The notes: generated by a model from the sequence alone, not told the origin. Shown: positions 8,393 through 19,020, counted from the first letter of the stretch. The stretch: DNA of 64,000 nt from Streptomyces sp. BK208 (GCF_004364245.1 NZ_SOAV01000007.1:124001-188000); one strand, 5' to 3'. Numbers and translations are program-made.

Positions 8393-10009
8393 CTACTTCT
8401 TGTCGAGCACGTCCTGGACCTGCGCGCGGACCTCGTCCGTGGCCAGGCCCCGGATCGTCAGCGTCGTACGGCGGCGCAGCACGTCGTCCGCCGTCTCGGC
8501 CCACTCGTTGTCCCGGGCCCACACGACCTGCGCCCAGATCTCCGGGGCGTCCGGGTGGACGCGCCGCGCCAGCTCCGGGCTCTCGTTGGCGAGCCGGGCG
8601 ATGTCGAAGGCGAGCGAGCCGTAGTGCGTGGCCAGGTGCCTGGCGGTGTCGGCCGCCATGCGCGGGCCGGGCGCCGAGCCGTCCACCAGCAGCCGGTGGG
8701 CCACCGCGCGCGGGTTGGCCACGCCGGGCAGCGGCAGCTTCTTCGGCAGCGACGCGATGGGCTCGAAGCCGTCGCCCAGCGGGTGGCCGGGCAGCGCCTC
8801 CAGCTTCTTCATCACCGTACGGCCGATGTGGCGGAAGGTGGTCCACTTGCCGCCCGCGACGGACAGCATCCCGCCCCGGCCCTCGGTGACGACCGTCTCG
8901 CGCTTGGCCTTCGCCGTGTCGCCGGGACCGCCCGGCAGCACGCGCAGACCCGCGAAGGAGTACGTGATCAGGTCACGGTCCAGCTGCTGGTCGCGGATGG
9001 AGAACGCGGCCTCGTCGAGTATCTGGGCCACGTCCTTGTCGTTGACCGCGACGTCCGCCGGGTCGCCCTCGAACTCCTCGTCGGTGGTACCGAGCAGCAG
9101 CATGTCCTCCCAGGGGAGGGCGAAGGTGATCCGGTACTTGTCGATCGGGGTGGCCAGCGCCGCCTTCCAGGGCGCGGTGCGCTTGAGCACCAGGTGCGCG
9201 CCCTTGGACAGGCGGATGGACGGGGCCGCGGCCGGGTCCTCCATGCGGCGCAGGTGGTCGACCCACGGGCCGGTGGCGTTGAGCACCAGGCGGGCGTTCA
9301 CCCCGAACTCGTCGCCGGACAGCCGGTCCTTCAGCTCGGCGCCGGTCACCCGGCCGTCCGTGAAGCGCAGCCCGGTGACCTCGGCGTGGTTGAGGACCAC
9401 CGCGCCGGAGTCGACCGCCGCGCGGACCGTCATCAGCGCCATGCGGGCGTCGTTCATCTGGTCGTCGCCGTACACGGCGACGGCCTTGAGGTTGTCGGTG
9501 CGCAGCTCCGGCACGTCCTGCGCGGCCTTGGCCGGGGAGAGCAGGTGGCCGACGCCGTCGCCGAAGGCGGACAGCGCCGAGTACGCGAAGACGCCGGCCC
9601 CGAGCTTCGCCGCGCCGTGCGGCCCGCCCTTGTACACGGGGAGGTAGAAGGTGAGCGGGTTCGCCAGGTGGGGAGCCACCTGGCGGGAGACCGCACGGCG
9701 CTCGAAGTGGTTCTCCGCGACCAGCTTCACCGCGCCGGTCTGCAGGTAGCGCAGTCCGCCGTGGAGCAGCTTGGAGGAGGCGGAGGAGGTGGCGCCGGCG
9801 AAGTCGCCGGCGTCGACCACGGCCACCCTGAGGCCGGACTGCGCGGCGTGCCAGGCGGTGGAGATGCCCAGGATGCCGCCGCCGATCACGAGAAGGTCGT
9901 ACGACGCCTTGGAGAGCTGCTCCCGGGTCTCGGCCCGGCTCGGGTTCGAGCCGGAGGCCGGGTGCGTCCCCAGGGCAGGCACGGACTGCAGGGTGGACTG
10001 AGTGGTCAT
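8393..10009 (-). CDS. glpD: Glycerol-3-phosphate dehydrogenase (FAD-dependent)
   Basis: The 538-aa flavoprotein oxidises sn-glycerol-3-phosphate to dihydroxyacetone phosphate at the membrane and passes electrons to quinone. The FAD dinucleotide-binding loop GGGILGISTAWHAA lies near residue 43. It is followed by the family signature SSKLLHGGLRYLQTG (~80-94). The C-terminal GlpD extension domain (WTTFRHIGRTVMKKL onwards) is also present. The first ~35 residues are a less conserved leader. It is the last gene of glpF-glpK-glpD, 8 bp after the glpK stop, so glpK and glpD are certainly cotranscribed. Regulation is expected through GylR at the glpF promoter. Confidence 0.96.
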   Translation of the reverse strand: MTTQSTLQSVPALGTHPASGSNPSRAETREQLSKASYDLLVIGGGILGISTAWHAAQSGLRVAVVDAGDFAGATSSASSKLLHGGLRYLQTGAVKLVAENHFERRAVSRQVAPHLANPLTFYLPVYKGGPHGAAKLGAGVFAYSALSAFGDGVGHLLSPAKAAQDVPELRTDNLKAVAVYGDDQMNDARMALMTVRAAVDSGAVVLNHAEVTGLRFTDGRVTGAELKDRLSGDEFGVNARLVLNATGPWVDHLRRMEDPAAAPSIRLSKGAHLVLKRTAPWKAALATPIDKYRITFALPWEDMLLLGTTDEEFEGDPADVAVNDKDVAQILDEAAFSIRDQQLDRDLITYSFAGLRVLPGGPGDTAKAKRETVVTEGRGGMLSVAGGKWTTFRHIGRTVMKKLEALPGHPLGDGFEPIASLPKKLPLPGVANPRAVAHRLLVDGSAPGPRMAADTARHLATHYGSLAFDIARLANESPELARRVHPDAPEIWAQVVWARDNEWAETADDVLRRRTTLTIRGLATDEVRAQVQDVLDKK

Positions 10010-10017
10010 GGTGGTTC

Positions 10018-11577
<1,560 letters not shown>

Positions 11578-11661
11578 TGTGTGCTCCTGGGGTTCCGTGG
11601 TGGGTGGCCGGTGCGTACGGCGCGTGGTCTGCGGCTCGATGATCGCCGAGCGGGGGCCCGC

Positions 11662-12456
11662 TCAGGCGAACGCGACGTTGTAGACACCTCCGGCGATCGC
11701 GCCGCCGATCAGCGGACCGACGACCGGGATCCAGGCGTAGGACCAGTCGGAGCCGCCCTTGTTGGGCAGGGGCAGCAGGGCGTGCACGATGCGCGGACCG
11801 AGGTCGCGGACAGGGTTGATCGCGTATCCCGTCGGACCGCCGAGCGAGAGACCGATCGAGACGACCACGAACCCGGTGATCAGGGCGCCCAGGATGCCGA
11901 GGCCGTTGCCCTCGTCGTTCAGACCCTGGGTGAGGATGGCGAGCAGCAGGACGAAGGTGCCGACGATCTCGGTGGCGAGGTTCTGGACCGTGTGCCGGAT
12001 CTCGGGGCCGGTGGAGAAGATGCCCAGGACGGGACCGGCGCCCTTCTCCTGCGCCTCGACGGACTTGGCCGTCGCGTCCTTCGTGTCGGTGACGCCGACG
12101 ATCTCCCGGTCGGTGAGGTGGGCCTGGAACTGGCCGTAGTAGGTGATCCAGACCAGGACCGCGCCGATCATGGCGCCGAGGATCTGGCCCGCGAAGTAGG
12201 TCGGCGTGTTGCTCCAGTCGCCGTCCTTGATCGCGATGCCGACGGTGACGGCCGGGTTGAGGTGGGCGCCGGAGAGCGGCCCCGATATGTAGGCCGCCGT
12301 CATGACGGCGAAGCCCCACCCGAGGGTGATGGCGACCCAGCCGGCGTTGCGCGCCTTGGAGGCCTTGAGCGTCACGGCGGCACACACACCGCCGCCGAGC
12401 AGGATGAGTATGGCGGTACCGATGGTCTCGCCGATGAAGATGTCGGAGCTGGACAC
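11662..12456 (-). CDS. glpF: Glycerol uptake facilitator (MIP/aquaporin family)
   Basis: A 264-aa six-helix channel that lets glycerol diffuse in so that GlpK can trap it. The first pore motif is a normal NPA (residues 67-69 in SGAHLNPAVTVG). The second is NPV (214-216) followed by Arg-Asp; that Asp218 marks glycerol facilitators as opposed to water channels. The GTG at 12456 is chosen for the AAAGGAG seven bases upstream and for the family start; the frame extends to 12561 with no support. It heads the glpFKD operon and a GylR-like palindrome sits about 130 bp upstream. Confidence 0.94.
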   Translation of the reverse strand: MSSSDIFIGETIGTAILILLGGGVCAAVTLKASKARNAGWVAITLGWGFAVMTAAYISGPLSGAHLNPAVTVGIAIKDGDWSNTPTYFAGQILGAMIGAVLVWITYYGQFQAHLTDREIVGVTDTKDATAKSVEAQEKGAGPVLGIFSTGPEIRHTVQNLATEIVGTFVLLLAILTQGLNDEGNGLGILGALITGFVVVSIGLSLGGPTGYAINPVRDLGPRIVHALLPLPNKGGSDWSYAWIPVVGPLIGGAIAGGVYNVAFA

Positions 12457-12586
12457 CCGCGACTCCTTTGTCCTTCGTCCAGGGGAAGCCGAACCCCCGG
12501 GTCCCTCCGGGTGTTCCGGCGCCCTCGGTATGAGAGCGATGGCGGCCCTTGGCACTGTCACACTCTAACGCTTATTGCCGGTAGGT

Positions 12587-12603
12587 GTTCGACAATGCCG
12601 ACC
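12587..12603. promoter_or_regulatory. Putative GylR operator upstream of glpF
   Basis: GTTCGACAATGCCGACC matches 15 of 17 positions of the perfect palindrome found before gylR (13601-13617). IclR-type regulators bind such short palindromes. The site is 131 bp upstream of the glpF start codon. Confidence 0.55.
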
Positions 12604-12735
12604 GATGGACGCGAGTCTCGTTCGACGTCAGGCGTGCGTCAAGAGCTGTGTTATCGAAAGCACGATCGTTATTGATCGCCACGGGCTATCGGTCGGCCCG
12701 CGGTGCCGGCGCGGACCGGCGCCGGACACGGCGAA

Positions 12736-12762
12736 GGCCGGGGCGCCTCGGGCGTCCCGGCC
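12736..12762 (-). terminator. Terminator of gylR
   Basis: GGCCGGGGCGCC and GGCGTCCCGGCC form a 12-bp stem (one G-U) around a TCG loop, 21 bp after the gylR stop. It separates gylR transcription from glpFKD. Confidence 0.72.
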
Positions 12763-12783
12763 TCGATCAGTCCGTCGCGGGTC

Positions 12784-13548
12784 CTAGAACCGTCCGGCGC
12801 CCAGGTCCCGCGACACCGCACGGGCGCAGTCCCGCACCGCCGCGACCAGCTCGGGCCGCAGCTCGCCCTCCCGGCACACCCGCTCCACGGCCCCGGTGAT
12901 GCCGACCGCGCCGACCGGCATGCGCCTGCGGTCGTGGATCGGTGCGGCGATGGAGGCGATGCCCTCCCAGGTCTCCTCGACGTCGGCGGCGTACCCCCGC
13001 GCGCGCGTGATGTCCAGGACGTGCTCGAAGCCCTCCGGCTCGTGCACGGTCCGGTCCGTGAACGCCTTGCGGTCGGCCTCCAGCGCCTCGCTGTGCGCGA
13101 CCGGGTCGTACGCCGACAGCACCTTGCCCAGCGCCGTGGAGTGCAGCGGCTGCATGGCCCCGATCTCCAGGACCTGCCGGCTGTCGTCGGGGCGGAAGAC
13201 GTGGTGCACGATCAGGACGCCCTGCTGGTGCAGGACGCCGAGGTGGACGCTCTCGCCGCTGGAGCGGGCCAGGTCGTCCGTCCACACCAGGGCGCGGGCC
13301 CGCAGCTCGTGCACGTCCAGGTAGGTGGTGCCCAGGCGCAGCAGCTCGGCGCCCAGCTGATAGCGCCCGGAGGCGTCGTCCTGCTCGACGAAGCCCTCCT
13401 GCTGGAGGGTGCGCAGGATGCCGTGCGCGGTGCCCTTGGCCAGACCCAGTGACGAGGCGATGTCCGACAGGCCGAGCCGCCGCTCGCCGCCTCCGAGCAG
13501 GCGCAGCATCGCGGCCGCCCGTTCGAGCGACTGGATGTTCCGTGCCAT
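12784..13548 (-). CDS. gylR: Glycerol operon regulator, IclR family
   Basis: This 254-aa protein has an N-terminal winged helix-turn-helix (LSDIASSLGLAKGTAHGILRTLQQEGF, about 27-53) followed by the IclR effector domain. The motif GIASIAAPIHDRRRMPVGAVGITG near the C-terminus is typical of the effector pocket. In S. coelicolor GylR represses the glycerol operon and itself and responds to glycerol or glycerol-3-phosphate. The start MARNIQSLERAAAML at 13548 is chosen because GGAGG lies upstream and it matches the known 254-aa length; the open frame to 13686 covers the operator. It has its own palindromic operator and its own terminator. Confidence 0.94.
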   Translation of the reverse strand: MARNIQSLERAAAMLRLLGGGERRLGLSDIASSLGLAKGTAHGILRTLQQEGFVEQDDASGRYQLGAELLRLGTTYLDVHELRARALVWTDDLARSSGESVHLGVLHQQGVLIVHHVFRPDDSRQVLEIGAMQPLHSTALGKVLSAYDPVAHSEALEADRKAFTDRTVHEPEGFEHVLDITRARGYAADVEETWEGIASIAAPIHDRRRMPVGAVGITGAVERVCREGELRPELVAAVRDCARAVSRDLGAGRF

Positions 13549-13600
13549 CGACGTACTGCCTCCGTCCCCTTCGAGTGCCGACCTCGACGCCACTGACGTC

Positions 13601-13617
13601 GTTCGGCAATGCCGAAC
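13601..13617. promoter_or_regulatory. Putative GylR autoregulatory operator
   Basis: GTTCGGCA-A-TGCCGAAC is a perfect 8+1+8 palindrome 53 bp upstream of the gylR start. An imperfect neighbour (GGTCGATGCCGACC, 13624-13637) could be a second half-site pair. A close copy lies before glpF. Confidence 0.6.
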
Positions 13618-13795
13618 ACTACCGGTCGATGCCGACCTCCCGCCAATGGTCGGCGGGCAACTGTTGCACTTCGGTCCTCCGGCCATGCCCCCGAAGGCCC
13701 CGGATCACGGACGACCCTCCGTACGCTCGTGCCCCGCGCGACCACCGCGGCCCACCGTGACCTCGGACGTCCCCGCGGGAGCCGCGCACCGGCGC

Positions 13796-13971
13796 GACCC
13801 CGCCGGTGCCGGAGCGAGACCCCGCCGGTGCCGGAGCGAGACCCCGCCGGTGCCCGAGCGCGACCCCGCCGGTGCCGGAGCGAGACCCCGCCGGTGCCGG
13901 AGCGAGACCCCGCCGGTGCCGGAGCGAGACCCCGCCGGTGCCCGGGCGCGTCACCGCCGGTGCCCGGCGCG
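13796..13971. repeat. 22-bp tandem repeat, eight units
   Basis: The 15-bp core GACCCCGCCGGTGCC recurs exactly every 22 bp at 13796, 13818, 13840, 13862, 13884, 13906 and 13928; an eighth, degenerate copy is at 13950. The inter-core 7 bp is mostly GGAGCGA. The unit is not a multiple of three, which argues against selection for coding. It lies between divergent gylR and metH. Confidence 0.93.
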
Positions 13972-14200
13972 GCCTCCCGGTCTCCGAGCGTGTCGCCGCC
14001 GTCGTGGCCCGCCCGGGACGGAGGAAGCTCGTCCGTTCGGCCGCTCTTCATCCGCCATCCTCGTCCGTCTCGTGGACGCCCCGACCATCCGCCCCCGGTC
14101 CCGGCTACCCTGACGACGTGCGTTCTCCCCGCGACGTCCACGGCGGACGGCCCCGGGCAGACGCAAAGCCGACAGCCGTCGCATCCTAGGGAGCCCTTTC

Positions 14201-17200
14201 ATGGCCTCGTCGCCGTCCACCCCGCCCGCCGACACCCGCACCCGCGTGTCCGCCCTCCGAGAGGCCCTCGCCACCCGCGTGGTGGTCGCCGACGGCGCCA
14301 TGGGCACCATGCTCCAGGCCCAGAACCCCTCGCTGGACGACTTCGAGCAGCTGGAGGGGTGCAACGAGGTCCTGAACGTCACCCGGCCCGACATCGTCCG
14401 CTCGGTGCACGAGGAGTACTTCGCCGCCGGCGTCGACTGCGTCGGAACCAACACCTTCGGCGCCAACCACTCCGCCCTCGGCGAGTACGACATCCCCGAG
14501 CGGGTCCACGAGCTGTCCGAGGCCGGCGCCCGCGTCGCCCGCGAGGTCGCCGACGAGTTCGCCGCCCGCGACGGCCGGCAGCGCTGGGTCCTCGGCTCCA
14601 TCGGCCCCGGCACCAAGCTCCCCACCCTCGGCCACGCCCCCTACACCGTCCTGCGCGACGCCTACCAGCGCAACGCCGAGGGCCTGGTCGCAGGCGGCGC
14701 CGACGCCCTGCTCGTCGAGACCACGCAGGACCTGCTGCAGACCAAGGCCTCCGTGCTCGGCGCCCGCCGCGCCCTGGACGCCCTCGGGCTCGACCTCCCG
14801 GTCATCGTCTCCGTCACCGTCGAGACCACCGGCACCATGCTGCTCGGCTCCGAGATCGGCGCCGCGCTCACCGCGCTGGAACCGCTCGGCATCGACATGA
14901 TCGGCATGAACTGCGCCACCGGCCCCGCCGAGATGAGCGAGCACCTGCGCTACCTCGCGCGCCACTCCCGCATCCCGCTGACCTGCATGCCCAACGCCGG
15001 GCTCCCCGTCCTCGGCAAGGACGGCGCCCACTACCCGCTGACCGCTCCCGAGCTCGCCGACGCACACGAGACCTTCGTGCGCGAGTACGGCCTGTCCCTG
15101 GTCGGCGGCTGCTGCGGCACCACCCCCGAGCACCTGCGCCAGGTCGTCGAGCGCGTCCGGGGCGCCGAGCCCACCGAGCGCCACCCGCGGCCCGAGCCCG
15201 GCGCCGCCTCGCTCTACCAGAGCGTGCCCTTCCGCCAGGACACCTCCTACCTGGCCATCGGCGAGCGCACCAACGCCAACGGCTCCAAGAAGTTCCGCGA
15301 GGCCATGCTGGAGGGCCGCTGGGACGACTGCGTCGAGATGGCCCGCGACCAGATCCGCGAGGGCGCGCACATGCTCGACCTGTGCGTCGACTACGTGGGC
15401 CGCGACGGCGTCGCCGACATGGAGGAGCTGGCCGGACGGTTCGCCACCGCCTCCACGCTGCCGATCGTCCTGGACTCCACCGAGGTCGAGGTCATCCGGG
15501 CCGGCCTGGAGAAGCTCGGCGGCCGTGCGGTGATCAACTCGGTCAACTACGAGGACGGCGCCGGCCCCGAGTCCCGGTTCGCGCGCGTCACGAAGCTGGC
15601 GCAGGAGCACGGCGCCGCGCTGATCGCGCTGACCATCGACGAGGAGGGCCAGGCCCGCACCGCCGAGAAGAAGGTCGAGATCGCCGAACGGCTCATCGAG
15701 GACCTCACCGGCAACTGGGGCATCCACGAGTCCGACATCCTCGTCGACTGCCTGACCTTCACCATCTGCACCGGCCAGGAGGAGTCCCGCAAGGACGGGA
15801 TCGCCACGATCGAGGGCATCCGCGAGCTCAAGCGCCGCCACCCCGACGTGCAGACCACCCTCGGCCTGTCCAACATCTCCTTCGGTCTCAACCCGGCCGC
15901 CCGCATCCTGCTCAACTCCGTCTTCCTCGACGAGTGCGTCAAGGCGGGCCTGGACTCGGCGATCGTGCACGCCAGCAAGATCCTGCCGATCGCCCGCTTC
16001 GACGAGGAGCAGGTCACCACCGCCCTCGACCTGATCCACGACCGCCGCCGCGAGGGCTACGACCCGCTGCAGAAGCTGATGCAGCTGTTCGAGGGCGCCA
16101 CTGCCAAGTCGCTGAAGGCCTCCAAGGCCGAGGAACTGGCCGCCCTCCCGCTGGAGGAGCGCCTCAAGCGCCGCATCATCGACGGCGAGAAGAACGGCCT
16201 CGAGCAGGACCTGGACGAGGCCCTCCAGGAGCGCCCGGCGCTCGACATCGTCAACGAGACCCTGCTCGACGGCATGAAGGTCGTCGGCGAGCTGTTCGGC
16301 TCCGGTCAGATGCAGCTGCCGTTCGTGCTCCAGTCCGCCGAGGTCATGAAGACCGCGGTGGCCCACCTGGAGCCGCACATGGAGAAGACCGACGACGACG
16401 GCAAGGGCACCATCGTGCTCGCCACCGTCCGCGGTGACGTCCACGACATCGGCAAGAACCTCGTCGACATCATCCTGTCCAACAACGGCTACACGGTCGT
16501 CAACCTCGGCATCAAGCAGCCCGTCTCGGCGATCCTGGAGGCCGCCGACGAGCACAAGGCCGACGTCATCGGCATGTCCGGGCTCCTGGTCAAGTCCACG
16601 GTGATCATGAAGGAGAACCTGGAGGAGCTCAACCAGCGCAAGCTGGCCGCCGACTACCCCGTCATCCTCGGCGGCGCCGCCCTCACCCGGGCCTACGTCG
16701 AGCAGGACCTGCACGAGATCTACGACGGCGAGGTCCGCTACGCCCGCGACGCCTTCGAGGGCCTGCGCCTCATGGACGCCCTGATCGGCATCAAGCGCGG
16801 CGTCCCCGGCGCCAAGCTGCCCGAACTCAAGCAGCGCCGGGTGCGCGCCGCCACCGTCGAGGTCGACGAGCGGCCCGAGGAGGGCCACGTCCGCTCCGAC
16901 GTCGCCACCGACAACCCCGTCCCCGAGCCCCCCTTCCGCGGCACCCGCGTCGTCAAGGGCATCCAGCTCAAGGAGTACGCCTCCTGGCTCGACGAGGGCG
17001 CCCTGTTCAAGGGCCAGTGGGGCCTCAAGCAGGCCCGCACCGGCGAGGGACCCTCCTACGAGGAACTGGTCGAGTCCGAGGGCCGGCCGCGGCTGCGCGG
17101 CCTCCTCGACCGGCTCCAGACGGAGAACCTGCTGGAGGCGGCCGTCGTCTACGGCTACTTCCCCTGCGTCTCCAAGGACGACGACCTGATCGTCCTCGAC

Positions 17201-17713
17201 GACGACGGCAACGAACGCACCCGCTTCACCTTCCCGCGCCAGCGCCGCGGCCGGCGGCTGTGCCTGGCGGACTTCTTCCGCCCGGAGGAGTCCGGCGAGA
17301 CCGACGTCGTCGGCTTCCAGGTGGTCACCGTCGGCTCCCGCATCGGCGAGGAGACGGCCCGGATGTTCGAGGCCAACGCCTACCGCGACTACCTCGAACT
17401 GCACGGCCTGTCCGTCCAGCTCGCCGAGGCCCTCGCCGAGTACTGGCACGCCCGGGTCCGCTCCGAGCTGGGCTTCGCCGGCGAGGACCCGGCCGAGATG
17501 GAGGACATGTTCGCCCTGAAGTACCGCGGCGCCCGCTTCTCCCTCGGCTACGGCGCCTGCCCCGACCTGGAGGACCGCGCCAAGATCGCCGCCCTCCTGG
17601 AGCCGGAGCGCATCGGCGTGCACCTCTCGGAGGAGTTCCAGCTCCACCCGGAGCAGTCCACCGACGCCATCGTCATCCACCACCCCGAGGCGAAGTACTT
17701 CAACGCCCGCTAG
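14201..17713 (+). CDS. metH: Cobalamin-dependent methionine synthase
   Basis: The 1170-aa modular enzyme transfers a methyl group from 5-methyl-THF to homocysteine through cobalamin. Module order is intact. The homocysteine domain has its zinc ligands Cys238 and Cys304-Cys305 (GGCCGTT). It is followed by the pterin-binding domain starting near SYLAIGERTNANGS (~350). The B12 cap and Rossmann module carry DVHDIG, with the cobalt-ligating His748. Last is the reactivation domain, with the SAM-binding GYGACPDLEDRAK near residue 1115. The ATG has AGGGAG upstream. It is transcribed alone, divergent from gylR, with a hairpin 74 bp after the stop. Confidence 0.97.
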   Translation: MASSPSTPPADTRTRVSALREALATRVVVADGAMGTMLQAQNPSLDDFEQLEGCNEVLNVTRPDIVRSVHEEYFAAGVDCVGTNTFGANHSALGEYDIPERVHELSEAGARVAREVADEFAARDGRQRWVLGSIGPGTKLPTLGHAPYTVLRDAYQRNAEGLVAGGADALLVETTQDLLQTKASVLGARRALDALGLDLPVIVSVTVETTGTMLLGSEIGAALTALEPLGIDMIGMNCATGPAEMSEHLRYLARHSRIPLTCMPNAGLPVLGKDGAHYPLTAPELADAHETFVREYGLSLVGGCCGTTPEHLRQVVERVRGAEPTERHPRPEPGAASLYQSVPFRQDTSYLAIGERTNANGSKKFREAMLEGRWDDCVEMARDQIREGAHMLDLCVDYVGRDGVADMEELAGRFATASTLPIVLDSTEVEVIRAGLEKLGGRAVINSVNYEDGAGPESRFARVTKLAQEHGAALIALTIDEEGQARTAEKKVEIAERLIEDLTGNWGIHESDILVDCLTFTICTGQEESRKDGIATIEGIRELKRRHPDVQTTLGLSNISFGLNPAARILLNSVFLDECVKAGLDSAIVHASKILPIARFDEEQVTTALDLIHDRRREGYDPLQKLMQLFEGATAKSLKASKAEELAALPLEERLKRRIIDGEKNGLEQDLDEALQERPALDIVNETLLDGMKVVGELFGSGQMQLPFVLQSAEVMKTAVAHLEPHMEKTDDDGKGTIVLATVRGDVHDIGKNLVDIILSNNGYTVVNLGIKQPVSAILEAADEHKADVIGMSGLLVKSTVIMKENLEELNQRKLAADYPVILGGAALTRAYVEQDLHEIYDGEVRYARDAFEGLRLMDALIGIKRGVPGAKLPELKQRRVRAATVEVDERPEEGHVRSDVATDNPVPEPPFRGTRVVKGIQLKEYASWLDEGALFKGQWGLKQARTGEGPSYEELVESEGRPRLRGLLDRLQTENLLEAAVVYGYFPCVSKDDDLIVLDDDGNERTRFTFPRQRRGRRLCLADFFRPEESGETDVVGFQVVTVGSRIGEETARMFEANAYRDYLELHGLSVQLAEALAEYWHARVRSELGFAGEDPAEMEDMFALKYRGARFSLGYGACPDLEDRAKIAALLEPERIGVHLSEEFQLHPEQSTDAIVIHHPEAKYFNAR

Positions 17714-17786
17714 CGGCTCCCTGCCCGCGCCGTCCGTCACACCGGGCGTTCGCGTCCCGCACGACGTACACTGGTCGGTCCACCGC

Positions 17787-17815
17787 AGGCCGGTTCCCTT
17801 CGTGGGAGCCGGCCT
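17787..17815 (+). terminator. Hairpin between metH and HAD phosphatase
   Basis: AGGCCGGTTCCC and GGGAGCCGGCCT form a 12-bp stem (one G-U) with a 5-base loop. It may end the metH transcript or lie in the leader of the next gene; a possible -10 (TACACT, ~17767-17772) lies just upstream. Confidence 0.55.
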
Positions 17816-17840
17816 GATCGTCCCTCAAGGAGGTACGTGG

Positions 17841-18542
17841 ATGACCAGTACGGTCCCCGCGCTCGGAACCCGTACGGCCGAAGGCTCCGCCCTGCAGGCC
17901 GTGCTCCTCGACATGGACGGCACCCTGGTGGACACCGAGGGCTTCTGGTGGGACGTCGAGACGGAGGTCTTCGCCTCCCTCGGCCACACCCTCGACGACT
18001 CCTGGCGCCATGTCGTGGTCGGCGGCCCCATGACCCGCAGCGCCGGCTTCCTGATCGAGGCCACCGGCGCCGACATCACCCTCGCCGAGCTCAGCGTCCT
18101 GCTCAACGACGGCTTCGAGCAGCGCATCGGCCGTGACCTGCCGCTGATGCCCGGCGCCGCCCGGCTGCTCGAGGAACTGTCCGCGCACGAGATCCCCACG
18201 GCCCTGGTCTCCGCCTCGCACCGGCGTATCATCGACCGCGTCCTGAAGTCACTGGGCCCCCAGCACTTCGCCCTCACCGTCGCCGGGGACGAGGTGCCAC
18301 GCACCAAGCCGCACCCCGACCCCTACCTCGCCGCCGCGGCCGGACTCGGCGCGGACCCGGCCCGGTGCGCCGTCGTCGAGGACACCGCGACCGGGGTCGC
18401 CGCCGCCGAGGCGGCCGGCTGCCACGTCGTGGCGGTGCCCTCGGTCGCGCCCATCACCCCGGCCGCCCGGCGCACGGTGGTCGCCTCCCTGGAAGAAGTC
18501 GACCTGGCATTTCTGCGCGGCCTGATGACACACACGCGCTAG
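17841..18542 (+). CDS. HAD-superfamily phosphatase/phosphatase-mutase-like
   Basis: This 233-aa protein is a subfamily IA HAD hydrolase. The nucleophile motif DMDGTLVDTEGFW (Asp near residue 20) is followed by a helical cap. Motif II (ALVSASHR) and the acidic motif VVEDTATGVAAAEAAGC complete the active site. It resembles beta-phosphoglucomutase-like phosphatases, but the substrate cannot be named. The ATG at 17841 is preceded by an excellent AAGGAGG. It follows metH on the same strand but is separated by a hairpin, so cotranscription is doubtful. Confidence 0.9.
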   Translation: MTSTVPALGTRTAEGSALQAVLLDMDGTLVDTEGFWWDVETEVFASLGHTLDDSWRHVVVGGPMTRSAGFLIEATGADITLAELSVLLNDGFEQRIGRDLPLMPGAARLLEELSAHEIPTALVSASHRRIIDRVLKSLGPQHFALTVAGDEVPRTKPHPDPYLAAAAGLGADPARCAVVEDTATGVAAAEAAGCHVVAVPSVAPITPAARRTVVASLEEVDLAFLRGLMTHTR

Positions 18543-19020
18543 CCGTTCACCGAACGTACGGCGACGTCGGCACGGCGAATTCCCCGAAGGCGGCCCGGCG
18601 CGGTCCGGCAGAAGTCCACACGCGTTCACGGGCCGTGTTCCCGGGCCGTGTTCCCGGGTATTTCCACTGCCTCGGCCGGCCGAATTCAGGCCCCCGCGGC
18701 CGAAGTGCAACTGTGACGTTCGCCACGCGGACAGGGGTCGACAGGTAGGGGTGGGTGTGCTCACCCCGGCTTGGCGAACGTTGTCGAGGAGCCTTTGTGT
18801 CCTGATTGGTGAAACCCTGCACTAATCCTTCCACTGTCGGGTTTTCGGTGTGTCCACACCCGGTTTCGCTCCGTGATGAGCGCCCAACTCCGGTGGCTGC
18901 GAACCCCCGTGCGGGCGCGGACTAATCTCGTCGCGAGAACATCGGCCACTACCCCCGTGATCCGCCGCGACACCCCTGCATGCCGGATACACGGACCGAC
19001 AGCTCTGGAGAAACTCGAGC
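18543..19020. other. 478-bp intergenic region before the solute-binding lipoprotein gene
   Basis: This relatively AT-richer spacer contains a 13-bp direct repeat (CGGGCCGTGTTCC twice, 18629-18654) and presumably the promoter of the next gene. No open frame with a plausible start and ribosome-binding site was found; no RNA structure was recognised. Confidence 0.5.

Larger units (their letters stand above)
12457..12783. other. Intergenic region between gylR and glpF: promoter/operator of glpFKD
   Basis: This 327-bp stretch holds the gylR terminator (12736-12762), a GylR-like palindrome (12587-12603), and an AT-richer segment with a 5-bp inverted repeat CGATC-N6-GATCG around 12662-12677. It must contain the glpF promoter. 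No gene was seen. Confidence 0.6.
13549..14200. other. Intergenic region gylR-metH: operator, repeat block, metH leader
   Basis: This 652-bp divergent spacer contains the gylR operator (13601-13617), a block of 22-bp tandem repeats (13796-13971) and the metH leader. A hairpin GACGGC (14146-14151) / GCCGTC (14175-14180) lies just before the metH ribosome-binding site CCTAGGGAG. No convincing protein-coding gene was seen; open frames here cross the repeats and shift register. Confidence 0.6.

Noticed and set aside
14146..14180. Resemblance to a cyclic-di-GMP riboswitch (GACGCAAAGCC segment before metH)
   Set aside because: Only this short string fits; the rest of the aptamer core is missing and it is too short.
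14186..17740. 1184-codon open frame on the minus strand opposite metH
   Set aside because: It is the antisense shadow of metH; its product is Val/Leu/Gly/Asp-biased low-complexity sequence with no family features, as expected in GC-rich DNA.
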